A stretch of DNA of 60,103 bases from Winogradskyella sp. UBA3174 (lineage in GTDB: Bacteria > Bacteroidota > Bacteroidia > Flavobacteriales > Flavobacteriaceae), in assembly GCF_002364335.1 (NCBI RefSeq), contig NZ_DEXW01000071.1:1-60103 (forward strand). Reading direction: 5' to 3'. Shown in pieces: positions 42,675 through 51,755 of this stretch. Position numbers and translations under genes: made by a program. Under the pieces are notes generated by a model that had not been told where the DNA came from, made no database searches, and saw only the letters and a list, made by a program, of their open reading frames with translations. Every line of letters begins with the position of its first letter. Position 1 is the stretch's first letter.

Positions 42675-43439
42675 TCAAGATACAAAATTAATTACAGCCA
42701 TATAAAAATCTTTAGGATTCTCTGCGTGTAACCAATGACCTGCATTAGAAATAGTCTTTAGTTCTGAATTAGGAAAATGTCTATGTATAATTACCTCATC
42801 AGATTCCCCAATATATTCTGACTTACCACCACGTAAAAACAAGGTGTCTTTGATAAATGTTGCGTGTATTGGTAAAGCTTCACCAACTTCCGATACATTC
42901 TGTTTTAATGCTTCTAAATTGATACGCAACCCTAACTGTCCTTTTTCTACCCAATATAGATTTTTAAGAAGAAACATTCGGGTTCCGGTTTCTGTCACGT
43001 AATTACTCAAAGCAATATCTGCTTCACTTCTACTTTTTATTTTAGAAAAATTTAGACGACTTAAACCTTCTAAAATAGTATCATGATGCACAGGGTAGTA
43101 ACGTGGCGAAATATCTGCCACCAAAAGTTTACTGACTAATTCTGGATACTTTGTTGCAAAAAGCATTGCTGTTTTTCCTCCCATAGAATGGCCTAACAAA
43201 ACAATATCGATTAACTTATTAAGTTCGCAATAATGTTTTAAATCTTCAGCCAATAATTCGTAATCGAAATCATCTGAATGAAAACTACGTCCATGATTTC
43301 TTTGATCTACTAAATGCATTTCAAAATTAGATTCAGCAAATTCCTTTGCCAACGTTTTCCAATTATCTCCCATCCCTAAAAACCCGTGTAAGATTATGAA
43401 TGGCTTTCCTTCACCAAATATATTTGAATGTAATTTCAT
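42675..43439 (-). CDS. Alpha/beta-fold hydrolase (YbfF-like esterase)
   Basis: 254 aa, no signal peptide. Oxyanion-hole region ILHGFLGMGDNWKTLA, nucleophile elbow LLGHSMGGKTA with Ser85, and catalytic His in NAGHWLHAENP near residue 235. The DQRNHGRSFHSDDFDY block matches the YbfF/esterase group that hydrolyses short acyl esters or thioesters. It is 9 bp after pdxJ and probably co-transcribed with it. Physiological substrate unknown. Confidence 0.88.
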   Translation of the reverse strand: MKLHSNIFGEGKPFIILHGFLGMGDNWKTLAKEFAESNFEMHLVDQRNHGRSFHSDDFDYELLAEDLKHYCELNKLIDIVLLGHSMGGKTAMLFATKYPELVSKLLVADISPRYYPVHHDTILEGLSRLNFSKIKSRSEADIALSNYVTETGTRMFLLKNLYWVEKGQLGLRINLEALKQNVSEVGEALPIHATFIKDTLFLRGGKSEYIGESDEVIIHRHFPNSELKTISNAGHWLHAENPKDFYMAVINFVS

Positions 43440-43448
43440 GTTGATTTG

Positions 43449-44162
43449 TTATTTTAGTTTATCTAAATACATTGCGATAACATTTTCAACACCCAAATAT
43501 AAACTCTCTGAAATTAAAGCATGTCCAATAGACACCTCTAAGAGACCAGTAATATTTTCTTTAAAAAACTTAATATTATCTAATGACAAATCGTGTCCTG
43601 CATTAATCCCTAACTGCATAATATTTGCTAATCCTGCGCATTCCATATAAGGTTTAATAGCATCTTTATTGCCAAGACCATATTGATGTGCAAACGCCTC
43701 AGTATATAATTCAATTCTGTCAGCTCCTGTTTCTTTTGCTCCTTCAATTTGATGTAAATCTGGATCTACAAAAATGGACGTCCTTATATCGTTATTCTTA
43801 AATTCTTTAATAACATCTATTAAGAAATCTCTATGTCTTATAGTATCCCAACCTGCATTAGATGTAATAGCTTCAACTGAATCTGGGACTAAAGTCACCT
43901 GAGTAGGTTTAATTTCTAAAACCATATCAATAAATTTCGGAATAGGGTTGCCCTCTATATTATATTCAGTGTATACTTCTGACTTTAAATCATAAGCATC
44001 TTTATAACGAATATGACGCTCATCTGGCCTTGGGTGAATCGTCACCCCTTCCGCACCAAAACGCTGCACGTCTTTAGCAAATTGAATTACGCTTGGTAAG
44101 TCACCTCCTCTGCTGTTTCTAAGGGTTGCAATCTTATTTATATTAACACTTAATTTTGTCAT
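43449..44162 (-). CDS. pdxJ: Pyridoxine 5'-phosphate synthase PdxJ
   Basis: 237 aa. Condenses 1-deoxyxylulose 5-phosphate with 3-amino-2-oxopropyl phosphate to pyridoxine 5'-phosphate. Family blocks: KLSVNINKIATLRNSRGG, GAEGVTIHPRPDERHIRYKD, VTLVPDSVEAITSNAGWD, ADRIELYTEAFA and INAGHDLSLDNI, with the closing SIGHALISESLYLGVENVI. Full length. Divergent from the CBS gene. Confidence 0.96.
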   Translation of the reverse strand: MTKLSVNINKIATLRNSRGGDLPSVIQFAKDVQRFGAEGVTIHPRPDERHIRYKDAYDLKSEVYTEYNIEGNPIPKFIDMVLEIKPTQVTLVPDSVEAITSNAGWDTIRHRDFLIDVIKEFKNNDIRTSIFVDPDLHQIEGAKETGADRIELYTEAFAHQYGLGNKDAIKPYMECAGLANIMQLGINAGHDLSLDNIKFFKENITGLLEVSIGHALISESLYLGVENVIAMYLDKLK

Positions 44163-44181
44163 TTTACCAAGTTTTGAATTA

Positions 44182-44189
44182 CAAAAATA
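44182..44189 (-). promoter_or_regulatory. -7-like box before pdxJ
   Basis: On the minus strand TATTTTTG matches TAnnTTTG, 20 bp before the pdxJ start codon. The matching -33 element is not clear. Confidence 0.33.
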
Positions 44190-44252
44190 CGAAGTAGAAC
44201 ACCCACTTTATGGTTATTTTTGATTAATTTGCAACTTATTTAAGACCTAATT

Positions 44253-44909
44253 ATGCAGCTTCAAGATTTTGTAATTAATGATATTAAGCCACTCAATATA
44301 ACTGATAAAATAAGTGATTTACAATTACTTTTAAATCAGTTGACTTACTCTCATATCCCAATTCTAAATGAAGGAGTTTACATAGGGTGTGTTTCAGAAA
44401 ATGATGCACATTGTTTTGATAAAGCCAAAATCTTACAAGACTGTAATTATGCTATAGAAGGTTTCTTTGTGAGACCAAATACTATTTGGCTTGATGTTCT
44501 TGAAGCTTTTGCTCAGAACGACTCTAACATAATGCCAATATTAGATAAGAACAATAAATATCTTGGCTATTATGAGCTAAATGATATTATTCATTTATTT
44601 AATGAAACACCTTTTTTAGCTGAGCCAGGAGGCATTTTAATCGTAGAAAAAGGTGTTAACGATTATTCATTTAGTGAAATTAGTCAAATCGTAGAATCTA
44701 ACGACGCTAAGCTATTGGGTGCTTTTATTTCTAAAATGGATGGTGATTTAGCCAGAATAACACTTAAAATTGGTGATTCTAGCTTAAATGAAATTATTCA
44801 AACATTTAGAAGGTATAGCTATAATATCGTTTCTGGCCATGAAGAAGACGCTTATATTGAGAGCTTAAAAGACCGGTCACAATACCTTGATAAATATTTA
44901 AACATGTAA
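44253..44909 (+). CDS. CBS-domain protein with ACT-like C-terminus
   Basis: 218 aa, cytoplasmic. Residues about 10-125 form a pair of CBS motifs (SHIPILNEGVYIGCVSENDA; NIMPILDKNNKYLGYYELNDI). Residues about 128-205 look like an ACT-type ligand-binding fold (GGILIVEKGVNDYSFSEISQIVE). CBS pairs usually sense adenosyl nucleotides. It ends 2 bp before nadK, so a role in sensing nucleotide or NADP state is an attractive but unproven guess. Confidence 0.85.
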   Translation: MQLQDFVINDIKPLNITDKISDLQLLLNQLTYSHIPILNEGVYIGCVSENDAHCFDKAKILQDCNYAIEGFFVRPNTIWLDVLEAFAQNDSNIMPILDKNNKYLGYYELNDIIHLFNETPFLAEPGGILIVEKGVNDYSFSEISQIVESNDAKLLGAFISKMDGDLARITLKIGDSSLNEIIQTFRRYSYNIVSGHEEDAYIESLKDRSQYLDKYLNM

Positions 44910-44911
44910 TT

Positions 44912-45790
44912 ATGAAAGTAGCAGTTTACGGTCAAAATTACACCAAAGAAGCAACTCAAAAAGCATTTGAAATTCTTTTAGATGTACTTTTAGAGTCTAA
45001 AGTTGACATCTATATTGAAGAAGACTTTTTAAATCAGCAAAACAATGGTATTAAAAATAATTCTGCCATTAAAACATTTAAAGAACTAGACACGAGTTAC
45101 AATTTATTAATTAGCGTTGGTGGTGATGGGACTATTTTAAGAGCTATTACTTATGTAAGAGATTTGGGCATTCTGATAGTTGGAATAAATACTGGTCGTT
45201 TAGGTTTCTTAGCCACAATTCAAACCGATGAAATAGCCACTGCATTATCTCAAATATTTAAAGGTGATTATAAAATTTCTGAGCGCTCTTTGTTAAGTGT
45301 AACCACTTCACCTGAACATAATGATGTCCTTATTACAAATTTTGCCCTTAATGAAATTGCTATTAGTAGAAAGAATACAACTTCTATGATTACGGTAGAA
45401 ACGCATCTTAATGATGAGTATTTAACATCGTATTGGGCTGATGGATTAATACTATCTACACCAACAGGCTCTACAGGATACTCACTAAGTTGTGGTGGAC
45501 CTGTTATAACACCAGATGCTAATAATTTTGCAGTCACACCTATTGCGCCACATAATCTTAGTGCTCGACCTCTTATAATTCCGGATAATACAACCGTTTC
45601 GTTTAAAGTAGATGGCAGAGAAGATCAATTTTTGATGTCGCTAGACTCGAGGATTGTTACACTTTCTAACTCTACAATTGTTAAAGTAAAAAAAGCAAAC
45701 TTCGTTATAAAAATGGTTGAACTCTTGGACGAAACCTTTTTAGACACACTCAGAAAAAAATTACTTTGGGGTGAAGATCGACGAAACTAG
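44912..45790 (+). CDS. nadK: NAD kinase
   Basis: 292 aa. Phosphorylates NAD to NADP. The glycine-rich catalytic motif GGDGTILRA (70-78, Asp72), NTGRLGFLA, and the substrate-binding block TPTGSTGYSLSCGGPVITP are all present, as is PHNLSARPLIIPD near the C-terminus. Start ATG lies 2 bp after the CBS gene stop, implying translational coupling. Confidence 0.96.
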   Translation: MKVAVYGQNYTKEATQKAFEILLDVLLESKVDIYIEEDFLNQQNNGIKNNSAIKTFKELDTSYNLLISVGGDGTILRAITYVRDLGILIVGINTGRLGFLATIQTDEIATALSQIFKGDYKISERSLLSVTTSPEHNDVLITNFALNEIAISRKNTTSMITVETHLNDEYLTSYWADGLILSTPTGSTGYSLSCGGPVITPDANNFAVTPIAPHNLSARPLIIPDNTTVSFKVDGREDQFLMSLDSRIVTLSNSTIVKVKKANFVIKMVELLDETFLDTLRKKLLWGEDRRN

Positions 45791-45840
45791 GCAATAAATA
45801 ACTGCAAAATCTGTTTACCTGTAAGACTATTTATATCAAA

Positions 45841-45871
45841 TTGTTATAGCTAATCATAATTGTTATATTTG
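45841..45871 (+). promoter_or_regulatory. Promoter of the DUF6089-uppS-bamA operon
   Basis: TTG (45841-45843), a 20-bp spacer, then TATATTTG (45864-45871), an exact match to TAnnTTTG with a suitable -33 spacing, 17 bp before the DUF6089 start codon. Confidence 0.5.
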
Positions 45872-45888
45872 CAAACTTTTAAAAATTT

Positions 45889-46578
45889 ATGAAGTATCTA
45901 ATCGTATTTTTATTCAGTACATATTTCTGTCACAATAGTAGTGCCCAAATCTATGAGATTGGAGTATTTGCTGGTGGTAGTAATTTTATTGGCGATGTTG
46001 GTACTACAAATTATATATCTCCTAATCAAGTCGCTTTGGGTGCTATTTTTAAATGGAACCGTAGCGCAAGACATTCATTTAGAGCCTCTGTTATATTTTC
46101 TGGTTTAGAAGGGATTGACCGTAAATCTGAAGACCCAAGACGCATACAACGCGATTACAGTTTTAACACTAGTATTATAGAAATTTCTGCTGGTATGGAA
46201 TTTAACTTTTGGGATTTCGATTTACATAGTTCTGGGCTCAAGGGAACACCCTATTTATTTACTGGTATCTCCGTAGCTAATCATGATAATTATTATTTTG
46301 CGCCAAACGGGGAATATACTTCTGAAAACACAAGTAGTTGGGCCTACGGTATTCCAATGGTTTTAGGCTATAAACAAAGTATTACCAATCACTTAATTTT
46401 GGCCGCTGAAATCGGAGCTAGATACACATTTTCAGATGAATTAGATGGGAGTGTTCCAGACTCCGAATCTTTAGAACCTTTAAGCTTTGGAAACACAAAT
46501 AGTAATGATTGGTATGTATTTACAGGATTTACACTAACTTACACCTTTGGTAGAAGACCTTGCTATTGTAATTTTTAA
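45889..46578 (+). CDS. DUF6089 family outer-membrane beta-barrel protein
   Basis: 229 aa with signal peptide (ending SSAQ). The mature part alternates in the way of an eight-stranded outer-membrane barrel (EIGVFAGGSNFIGDVGTTNY, YSFNTSIIEISAGMEFNFWD, WAYGIPMVLGYKQSI) and ends FTLTYTFGRRPCYCNF with two cysteines. No biochemical role is known. It directly precedes uppS with no intergenic bases; the conserved position upstream of uppS-bamA suggests an envelope role. Confidence 0.85.
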   Translation: MKYLIVFLFSTYFCHNSSAQIYEIGVFAGGSNFIGDVGTTNYISPNQVALGAIFKWNRSARHSFRASVIFSGLEGIDRKSEDPRRIQRDYSFNTSIIEISAGMEFNFWDFDLHSSGLKGTPYLFTGISVANHDNYYFAPNGEYTSENTSSWAYGIPMVLGYKQSITNHLILAAEIGARYTFSDELDGSVPDSESLEPLSFGNTNSNDWYVFTGFTLTYTFGRRPCYCNF

Positions 46579-47319
46579 ATGAGTCTTAGAGAAAAGCTAA
46601 ATAACGAAAAACTTCCTAGTCATATCGCCATAATTATGGACGGTAACGGACGTTGGGCAAAACAAAAAGGCCTAATGCGAGTTATTGGTCATGAAAATGG
46701 TACAAAGTCTGTTAAGGAAACTGTTGAAGCAAGTGCAGAACTAGGCATAAAAAACCTAACACTTTATGCTTTTTCTACTGAAAACTGGAACAGACCAAAA
46801 ATAGAAGTCCGCACATTAATGAAGCTTCTTGTAAAATCTTTGAAAAAAGAGATAAAAACTTTACAAAAGAATAACATAAAGCTTTCAGCTATTGGCTGTT
46901 TAAAGGATCTTCCTAAAAAGGCACAAAGTGAACTATTAGATGTTATTGAAAAAACAAAGAATAATACGAATATGACACTAACACTAGCTCTTAGCTATGG
47001 TTCTCGTGAAGAAATTGTTAATGTTGTAAAGGAATTGTCAGTTAAAGTTAAAAATAATATAATTTCTACTGAAAGTATTGATGAATCAATTATAAATAAG
47101 CATCTTTACACGCAAAATTTACCAGACGTAGACCTACTTATTCGCACAAGTGGTGAACAACGAATAAGTAATTTTTTATTATGGCAAATTGCCTATGCAG
47201 AATTATATTTTACAGATATTTTATGGCCAGATTTCAGTAAAGAAGATCTCTATGAAGCGCTGATAAATTATCAAAACAGAGAACGAAGATTTGGAAAAAC
47301 AAGCGAACAACTCACCTAA
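46579..47319 (+). CDS. uppS: Isoprenyl transferase (undecaprenyl diphosphate synthase)
   Basis: 246 aa cis-prenyltransferase making the C55 lipid carrier for peptidoglycan and O-antigen. HIAIIMDGNGRWAKQKG holds the catalytic Asp21; LTLYAFSTENWNRP and DLLIRTSGEQRISNFLLWQIAYAELYF are the other signature blocks. Its ATG immediately follows the TAA of the preceding gene. The 3' end abuts or overlaps bamA, depending on the bamA start. Confidence 0.97.
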   Translation: MSLREKLNNEKLPSHIAIIMDGNGRWAKQKGLMRVIGHENGTKSVKETVEASAELGIKNLTLYAFSTENWNRPKIEVRTLMKLLVKSLKKEIKTLQKNNIKLSAIGCLKDLPKKAQSELLDVIEKTKNNTNMTLTLALSYGSREEIVNVVKELSVKVKNNIISTESIDESIINKHLYTQNLPDVDLLIRTSGEQRISNFLLWQIAYAELYFTDILWPDFSKEDLYEALINYQNRERRFGKTSEQLT

Positions 47320-47329
47320 TATAGTAGTA

Positions 47330-49870
47330 TTGAATACCCTTACTAAACTCATTTTTACCTTAATACTATTTACGATTGCCTTTATCGGTAATGCACAATC
47401 TGATGGTGCTAAATATTTAATTAAAGAAATCCGAGTTACAGGAAACACAAATTTTAGTCCACAAACTATAATTGCATATTCTAAGCTTAGAAAAGATGAA
47501 GAAGTTCAAATTGGCGGTGAAAAAATTGCCAATGCTGTTAAAACCTTATGGAAATCAAATCTTTTTAGTACCATTAATGTTTACATAATAAACATAGATG
47601 GTAACACTGCAGATTTAGAAATAAACCTATCGGATTTACCAGAACTTAAAGATTTAACTATCGAAGGTGTTAAAAAAGGCAAAAAAGAAGAAATAATTAA
47701 CGACAACAGTCTGCAAACCGGAACTAAAGTAACGGAAAATCTTCTAGCCACTACAAGAAACTTCCTTACAGATAAATATAAAGCAAAAGGGTTTTTAAAC
47801 ACTAAGGTTAATATTATAACATCACAAGTAATTGACTCTGTAGAAAAAGAGCGTGTGAATATGTTTATTAAAATTGACAAAGGTGAAAAAGTAAAAATTA
47901 AGAAAATTTCTTTTACTGGTAATGAAAAATTAAAGGAAAGCAAGCTTCGTAAAGCGATGAAAAGTACTAAGCAAAAAAGCCTTAGCCCTTTAAGAATACT
48001 TAAACGATCCAAATATATAGATGAAGACTTTCAAACAGATCTTGTAAGCATTGTAGATTTTTACAAGGAAAATGGTTTTAGAGATGCTAGAATCGTATCT
48101 GATTCTATAATCTACATTGATAATAAAACTATAAGTCTAGATGTTAAGGTAGAAGAAGGTGAGAAATATACTTTTGGAGAAATTAGTTTTGTAGGTAATA
48201 CCGTATATACAGATCAATATTTAGCAGGAATATTAAAACTTAAAAAAGGTGACACATATAATGGTGTAGAACTTAGAGAGCGTATAGCAAACTCTATGAA
48301 CCCAGATGCTGATGACTTAACTAATGCATATCAAAATTATGGTTACATGTTCTCTCGTATTAACCCAGTAGAAGTAAGTGCTGACGGTAATATTATTGAT
48401 ATGGAGATTCGTATAACTGAAGGTAAGCCTGCCTACTTTAATAATGTTACTGTTGTTGGTAATGATGTAACTAATGACCATGTTATATATAGAGAACTAA
48501 GAACACGTCCTGGCGAATTATATAGAAAAACAAACATTATAAGAACAATTAGAGAGCTTGGTCAATTAGGCTATTTCGATGCTCAGCAAATTGTACCAGA
48601 TATTAAAAACCCAAACCCTGTAGATGGCACATTAGATGTAGAGTATTCTGTTGTAGAGCAAGGCTCTAGTCAAATACAACTTCAAGGTGGTTACGGTGGT
48701 GGTGGTTTCATAGGTACTTTAGGATTATCTTTTAATAACTTTTCTATTAAAGACATATTTAAAAAAGATGCTTACAAACCAGTTCCTAGAGGAGACGGAC
48801 AAAGTTTAGCATTAAGGCTTCAAGCTAGTCAGTTTTTTCAGACGTATAGCTTTTCTTTTAGTGAACCATGGTTAGGAGGCGAAAAACCTTTTCAATTATC
48901 AACATCTATATCGCATTCTAGACAATTCTTATTTAATCCACAATCACGTAGAGCAGATAAAAGTAGACGTTTTAACATTACAGGTTTAACCGTTGGTCTT
49001 TCTACACGTTTAACTAAACCCGATGATTACTTCTTATTATCTCAGGCATTGAGTTACCAACATTATGATTTACAGAATTATAATACAGGTCTATTTACAT
49101 TTGGTAATGGTACATCAAACAACTTATCATACACAATAGGTCTTAGTAGAAACAGTTTAACTACAGATCCTATTTTTCCTACTGGCGGATCAAGTTTTTC
49201 TGCTACTGCAAAGTTCTCATTTCCCTACTCCCTTGTCAATGGTGTAGATTATAAAGCTTTAAGAGAAGAACGTGAAAGTTTAGATCCATCAGATGCTGAT
49301 GATTTTGCAAGAATCGGTGAAATAGACCAAGAGCGTTTTAACTGGTTAGAATTTTATAAAATTAAATTTAAAGTAGAATGGTATACTGAAATTGTTAAGA
49401 AATTAGTTTTACGACCTAGTATGGAATTTGGATTCTTAGGGGCTTATAATAATGATAGAGGTGTTATTCCTTTTGAACGTTTCTTTCTTGGTGGTGATGG
49501 CCTAGGTAATTTTGCTTTAGATGGTAGAGAAATTATACAACTACGTGGGTACCCTAATCAGTCATTATCTAATGTAGATGGTGGATCTATCTATAATAAA
49601 TACTCTTTAGAACTAAGATATCCAATTACATTAGGAGCACAAGCAAAAATCTATGCACTAAGTTTTCTTGAAGCAGGTGCGTCAGTAAATGATTTTAAAG
49701 ATTTTGATCCCTTTAACCTAAACAGGTCAGCAGGTTTTGGTCTTAGAATATTTATGCCCGCATTTGGTTTATTAGGTATAGATTTTGGTCATCGTTTCGA
49801 TGATATTCCAGGACTTCCAGGAAGTAAAAATAATTGGGAAACACACTTTATAATTGGTCAGCAATTTTAA
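47330..49870 (+). CDS. bamA: Outer-membrane protein assembly factor BamA
   Basis: About 846 aa. Inserts beta-barrel proteins into the outer membrane. Five POTRA domains (about 20-440) with repeated GNTxF/GNxxx openings (ITGNTNFSPQTI-like VTGNTNFS, FTGNEKLKESKL, FVGNTVYTDQYL, VVGNDVTNDHVIY) precede the 16-strand Omp85 barrel with RGYPNQSLSNVDGG and the terminal Phe (IGQQF). There is no ATG: the frame opens with TTG at 47291 inside uppS, and a second TTG at 47330 gives a tidy signal peptide (MNTLTKLIFTLILFTIAFIG), which I prefer. Followed by two OmpH/Skp genes, a standard bam-skp arrangement. Confidence 0.96.
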   Translation: MNTLTKLIFTLILFTIAFIGNAQSDGAKYLIKEIRVTGNTNFSPQTIIAYSKLRKDEEVQIGGEKIANAVKTLWKSNLFSTINVYIINIDGNTADLEINLSDLPELKDLTIEGVKKGKKEEIINDNSLQTGTKVTENLLATTRNFLTDKYKAKGFLNTKVNIITSQVIDSVEKERVNMFIKIDKGEKVKIKKISFTGNEKLKESKLRKAMKSTKQKSLSPLRILKRSKYIDEDFQTDLVSIVDFYKENGFRDARIVSDSIIYIDNKTISLDVKVEEGEKYTFGEISFVGNTVYTDQYLAGILKLKKGDTYNGVELRERIANSMNPDADDLTNAYQNYGYMFSRINPVEVSADGNIIDMEIRITEGKPAYFNNVTVVGNDVTNDHVIYRELRTRPGELYRKTNIIRTIRELGQLGYFDAQQIVPDIKNPNPVDGTLDVEYSVVEQGSSQIQLQGGYGGGGFIGTLGLSFNNFSIKDIFKKDAYKPVPRGDGQSLALRLQASQFFQTYSFSFSEPWLGGEKPFQLSTSISHSRQFLFNPQSRRADKSRRFNITGLTVGLSTRLTKPDDYFLLSQALSYQHYDLQNYNTGLFTFGNGTSNNLSYTIGLSRNSLTTDPIFPTGGSSFSATAKFSFPYSLVNGVDYKALREERESLDPSDADDFARIGEIDQERFNWLEFYKIKFKVEWYTEIVKKLVLRPSMEFGFLGAYNNDRGVIPFERFFLGGDGLGNFALDGREIIQLRGYPNQSLSNVDGGSIYNKYSLELRYPITLGAQAKIYALSFLEAGASVNDFKDFDPFNLNRSAGFGLRIFMPAFGLLGIDFGHRFDDIPGLPGSKNNWETHFIIGQQF

Positions 49871-49910
49871 GTTTGGCACGATATTTTCTAATAGGTAATT
49901 ATGAAATTCA

Positions 49911-49942
49911 TTGAGTTGTTAAAATTTTTAGTAATATATTTC
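49911..49942 (+). promoter_or_regulatory. Promoter-like element before the OmpH genes
   Basis: TTG (49911-49913), 21-bp spacer, then TATATTTC (49935-49942), one base from TAnnTTTG, 89 bp before the chosen start of the long OmpH gene. The 160-bp gap after bamA leaves room for a separate promoter. Confidence 0.33.
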
Positions 49943-50031
49943 GTTACTTTGATGTAACAAATACTAAAAACAAATAAAATTTGATTTTTTACAAATTAGA
50001 AATGTCTCAAAAAATTAAAAATCACACAACG

Positions 50032-51159
50032 ATGAAATTCAGAGTTCTTTTTTTACTGACTATAATAAGTTTAATAAGCTTAGAAGCTAACGCACAACGT
50101 GGCGTTAGAATTGGCTACATAGACACTGAATATATTTTACAGAACGTACCTGAGTACCAAGAAGCTTCTACACAATTAGATAAGAAAGTTTTACAATGGA
50201 AATCTGAAATCGAAAAGAAGTTAAGTGTCATAGAGCAAAAGAAAAAGGAACTCGAAAATGAAAGTGTGCTTTTAACTAGAGAGCTCTATGATGAGCGCAT
50301 GGAAGATATATCATTTGAAGAAGCGGATATATTAGAATATCAACAAAATCGTTTTGGTCCTAATGGAGATTTAATGATTCAAAAACGTCAATTGATTAAA
50401 CCTATACAAGATCAAATTTTTGCTGCAGTTCAAGATATTGCAGAAACAGGGAAATATGATTTTATTTTCGATAAGTCTGCAGATGTTGTAATGCTATATT
50501 CCGCAGAACGTTATGATGTTAGTGAGCGTGTATTAATGACTATAACTAGGACATCTAAAAGAAGCCAAGCTAAGTCTAAAAAAGAGCGTAAGGAATTAGA
50601 AAACGAAGAAGTTGTGCCTGTTGTAAATAATGAACTTGATGAACGTAAAAAAGCATTAGAAGCAAAAAAAGCAACACGTCAAGAACAATTAGCAACTAAG
50701 CGAGCAGAACGAGAAGCTGTTTTAGAGGCACAACGGGTAATACGTGAAGAAGCAAGAGAAGCAAAGCGACAAGAAGCTGTGGCAAGAAGACAAAAAGCAG
50801 TTGATGCTCGTAATGGTAAAACATCTGAAGTAGAAGTAGTAGAAGAAAAGACAAAAGAAACAGTTAAAGATACCACGGCTACCAAAAAGAAAGCATTAAA
50901 AGTAGATAGTACAAAGGAAAAAGCAATAGTTAAAAAAGACTCTACTAAAACAGATTCAAAAAAAACTAAAACACCAGCCGAGCTTTTTGAAGAAAAGCGT
51001 CAGAAAAAATTAAAAGAAAGAGAAGCACGTACTGAAGCATTAAAAGCTAGGAAACAGAAAATTATAGACGACAGAAAAAAAGCACGTGACGAGCGTGAGA
51101 AACAAACTAAAAAGAACGATTCTATAGCTAAGGCTAAGAAAGAGGGAGAAAACAATTAA
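50032..51159 (+). CDS. OmpH/Skp-family chaperone with long charged tail
   Basis: 375 aa from the ATG at 50032, which gives a proper signal peptide (MKFRVLFLLTIISLISLEANAQ); the open frame extends 17 codons further upstream from a TTG but that would bury the signal. Residues about 27-175 match OmpH (GVRIGYIDTEYILQNVPEYQ, LDKKVLQWKSEIEKKL, KYDFIFDKSADVVMLYS). The remaining 200 residues are an extremely Lys/Glu/Arg/Ala-rich, coiled-coil-prone tail with repeated KxDSTK elements. Ordinary Skp is about 160 aa, so the tail is an unusual addition. Periplasmic holdase for outer-membrane proteins by family. Confidence 0.88.
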   Translation: MKFRVLFLLTIISLISLEANAQRGVRIGYIDTEYILQNVPEYQEASTQLDKKVLQWKSEIEKKLSVIEQKKKELENESVLLTRELYDERMEDISFEEADILEYQQNRFGPNGDLMIQKRQLIKPIQDQIFAAVQDIAETGKYDFIFDKSADVVMLYSAERYDVSERVLMTITRTSKRSQAKSKKERKELENEEVVPVVNNELDERKKALEAKKATRQEQLATKRAEREAVLEAQRVIREEAREAKRQEAVARRQKAVDARNGKTSEVEVVEEKTKETVKDTTATKKKALKVDSTKEKAIVKKDSTKTDSKKTKTPAELFEEKRQKKLKEREARTEALKARKQKIIDDRKKARDEREKQTKKNDSIAKAKKEGENN

Positions 51160-51190
51160 TAATTATAACACACAAATACAATTTAGAACA

Positions 51191-51691
51191 ATGAAACATT
51201 TAAAATCGTTATTATTTGCAGCAGCACTTTTCATCGGAGCCACAAGTTTTGTGGATGCACAGAGTAAAATTGCACATATTAACACGCAATCACTTATTGA
51301 AGCTATGCCAGAATTTAAAGTGGCTCAGGCAGAAATAGACAAACTTGGAAAGACCTATGAAGCGACAATTCAAGGTTCGCTCAAAGAGCTAGACACTAAG
51401 TTAAAGCAATATAATGCAGAAGCTGAAGGTCAATCAGATGACGTTAACATGTCTCGTATGGAAGAAGTGGAAGGTATGAAACAAAGCTTAACACAATACA
51501 GACAAGAAGCTCAGAAAAAGCTAGAAGAGCAAAGATTTAATCTTCTAAAGCCTATCACTGAAAAAGCTAAAGCAGCAATAGATAAAGTAGCTGCTGCCCA
51601 AAGCATAGAGTATGTATTAGAAGCTGCAAGTTTAATCGTAGCTAAAGGCAAAGACCTTATGGCAGATGTTAAGGCTGAAATGGGTATATAA
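51191..51691 (+). CDS. OmpH/Skp-family periplasmic chaperone
   Basis: 166 aa of normal Skp length with signal peptide (ending VDAQ). Core blocks: SKIAHINTQSLIEAMPEFK near the mature N-terminus, a long coiled-coil hairpin (QAEIDKLGKTYEATIQGSL to QKKLEEQRF), and IEYVLEAASLIVAKGKDLM at the end. It lies 31 bp after the long-tailed paralogue and before a terminator, closing the bamA-ompH-ompH unit. Confidence 0.95.
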   Translation: MKHLKSLLFAAALFIGATSFVDAQSKIAHINTQSLIEAMPEFKVAQAEIDKLGKTYEATIQGSLKELDTKLKQYNAEAEGQSDDVNMSRMEEVEGMKQSLTQYRQEAQKKLEEQRFNLLKPITEKAKAAIDKVAAAQSIEYVLEAASLIVAKGKDLMADVKAEMGI

Positions 51692-51713
51692 TTGTCAACC
51701 TAAATAATTAATT

Positions 51714-51743
51714 AAAAAGTCGCTTTGTTTAAAGCGACTTTTT
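51714..51743. terminator. Terminator after the OmpH genes
   Basis: AAAAAGTCGCTTT pairs with AAAGCGACTTTTT around loop GTTT. The T run on both strands makes it efficient in either direction. It lies only 13 bp before murI, which must therefore have its start signals here or rely on read-through. Confidence 0.85.
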
Positions 51744-51755
51744 ACTTTTGTAATA

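Noticed and set aside
49981..50031. Upstream TTG extension of the long OmpH gene
   Set aside because: It would place 17 mostly polar residues before an otherwise perfect signal peptide.
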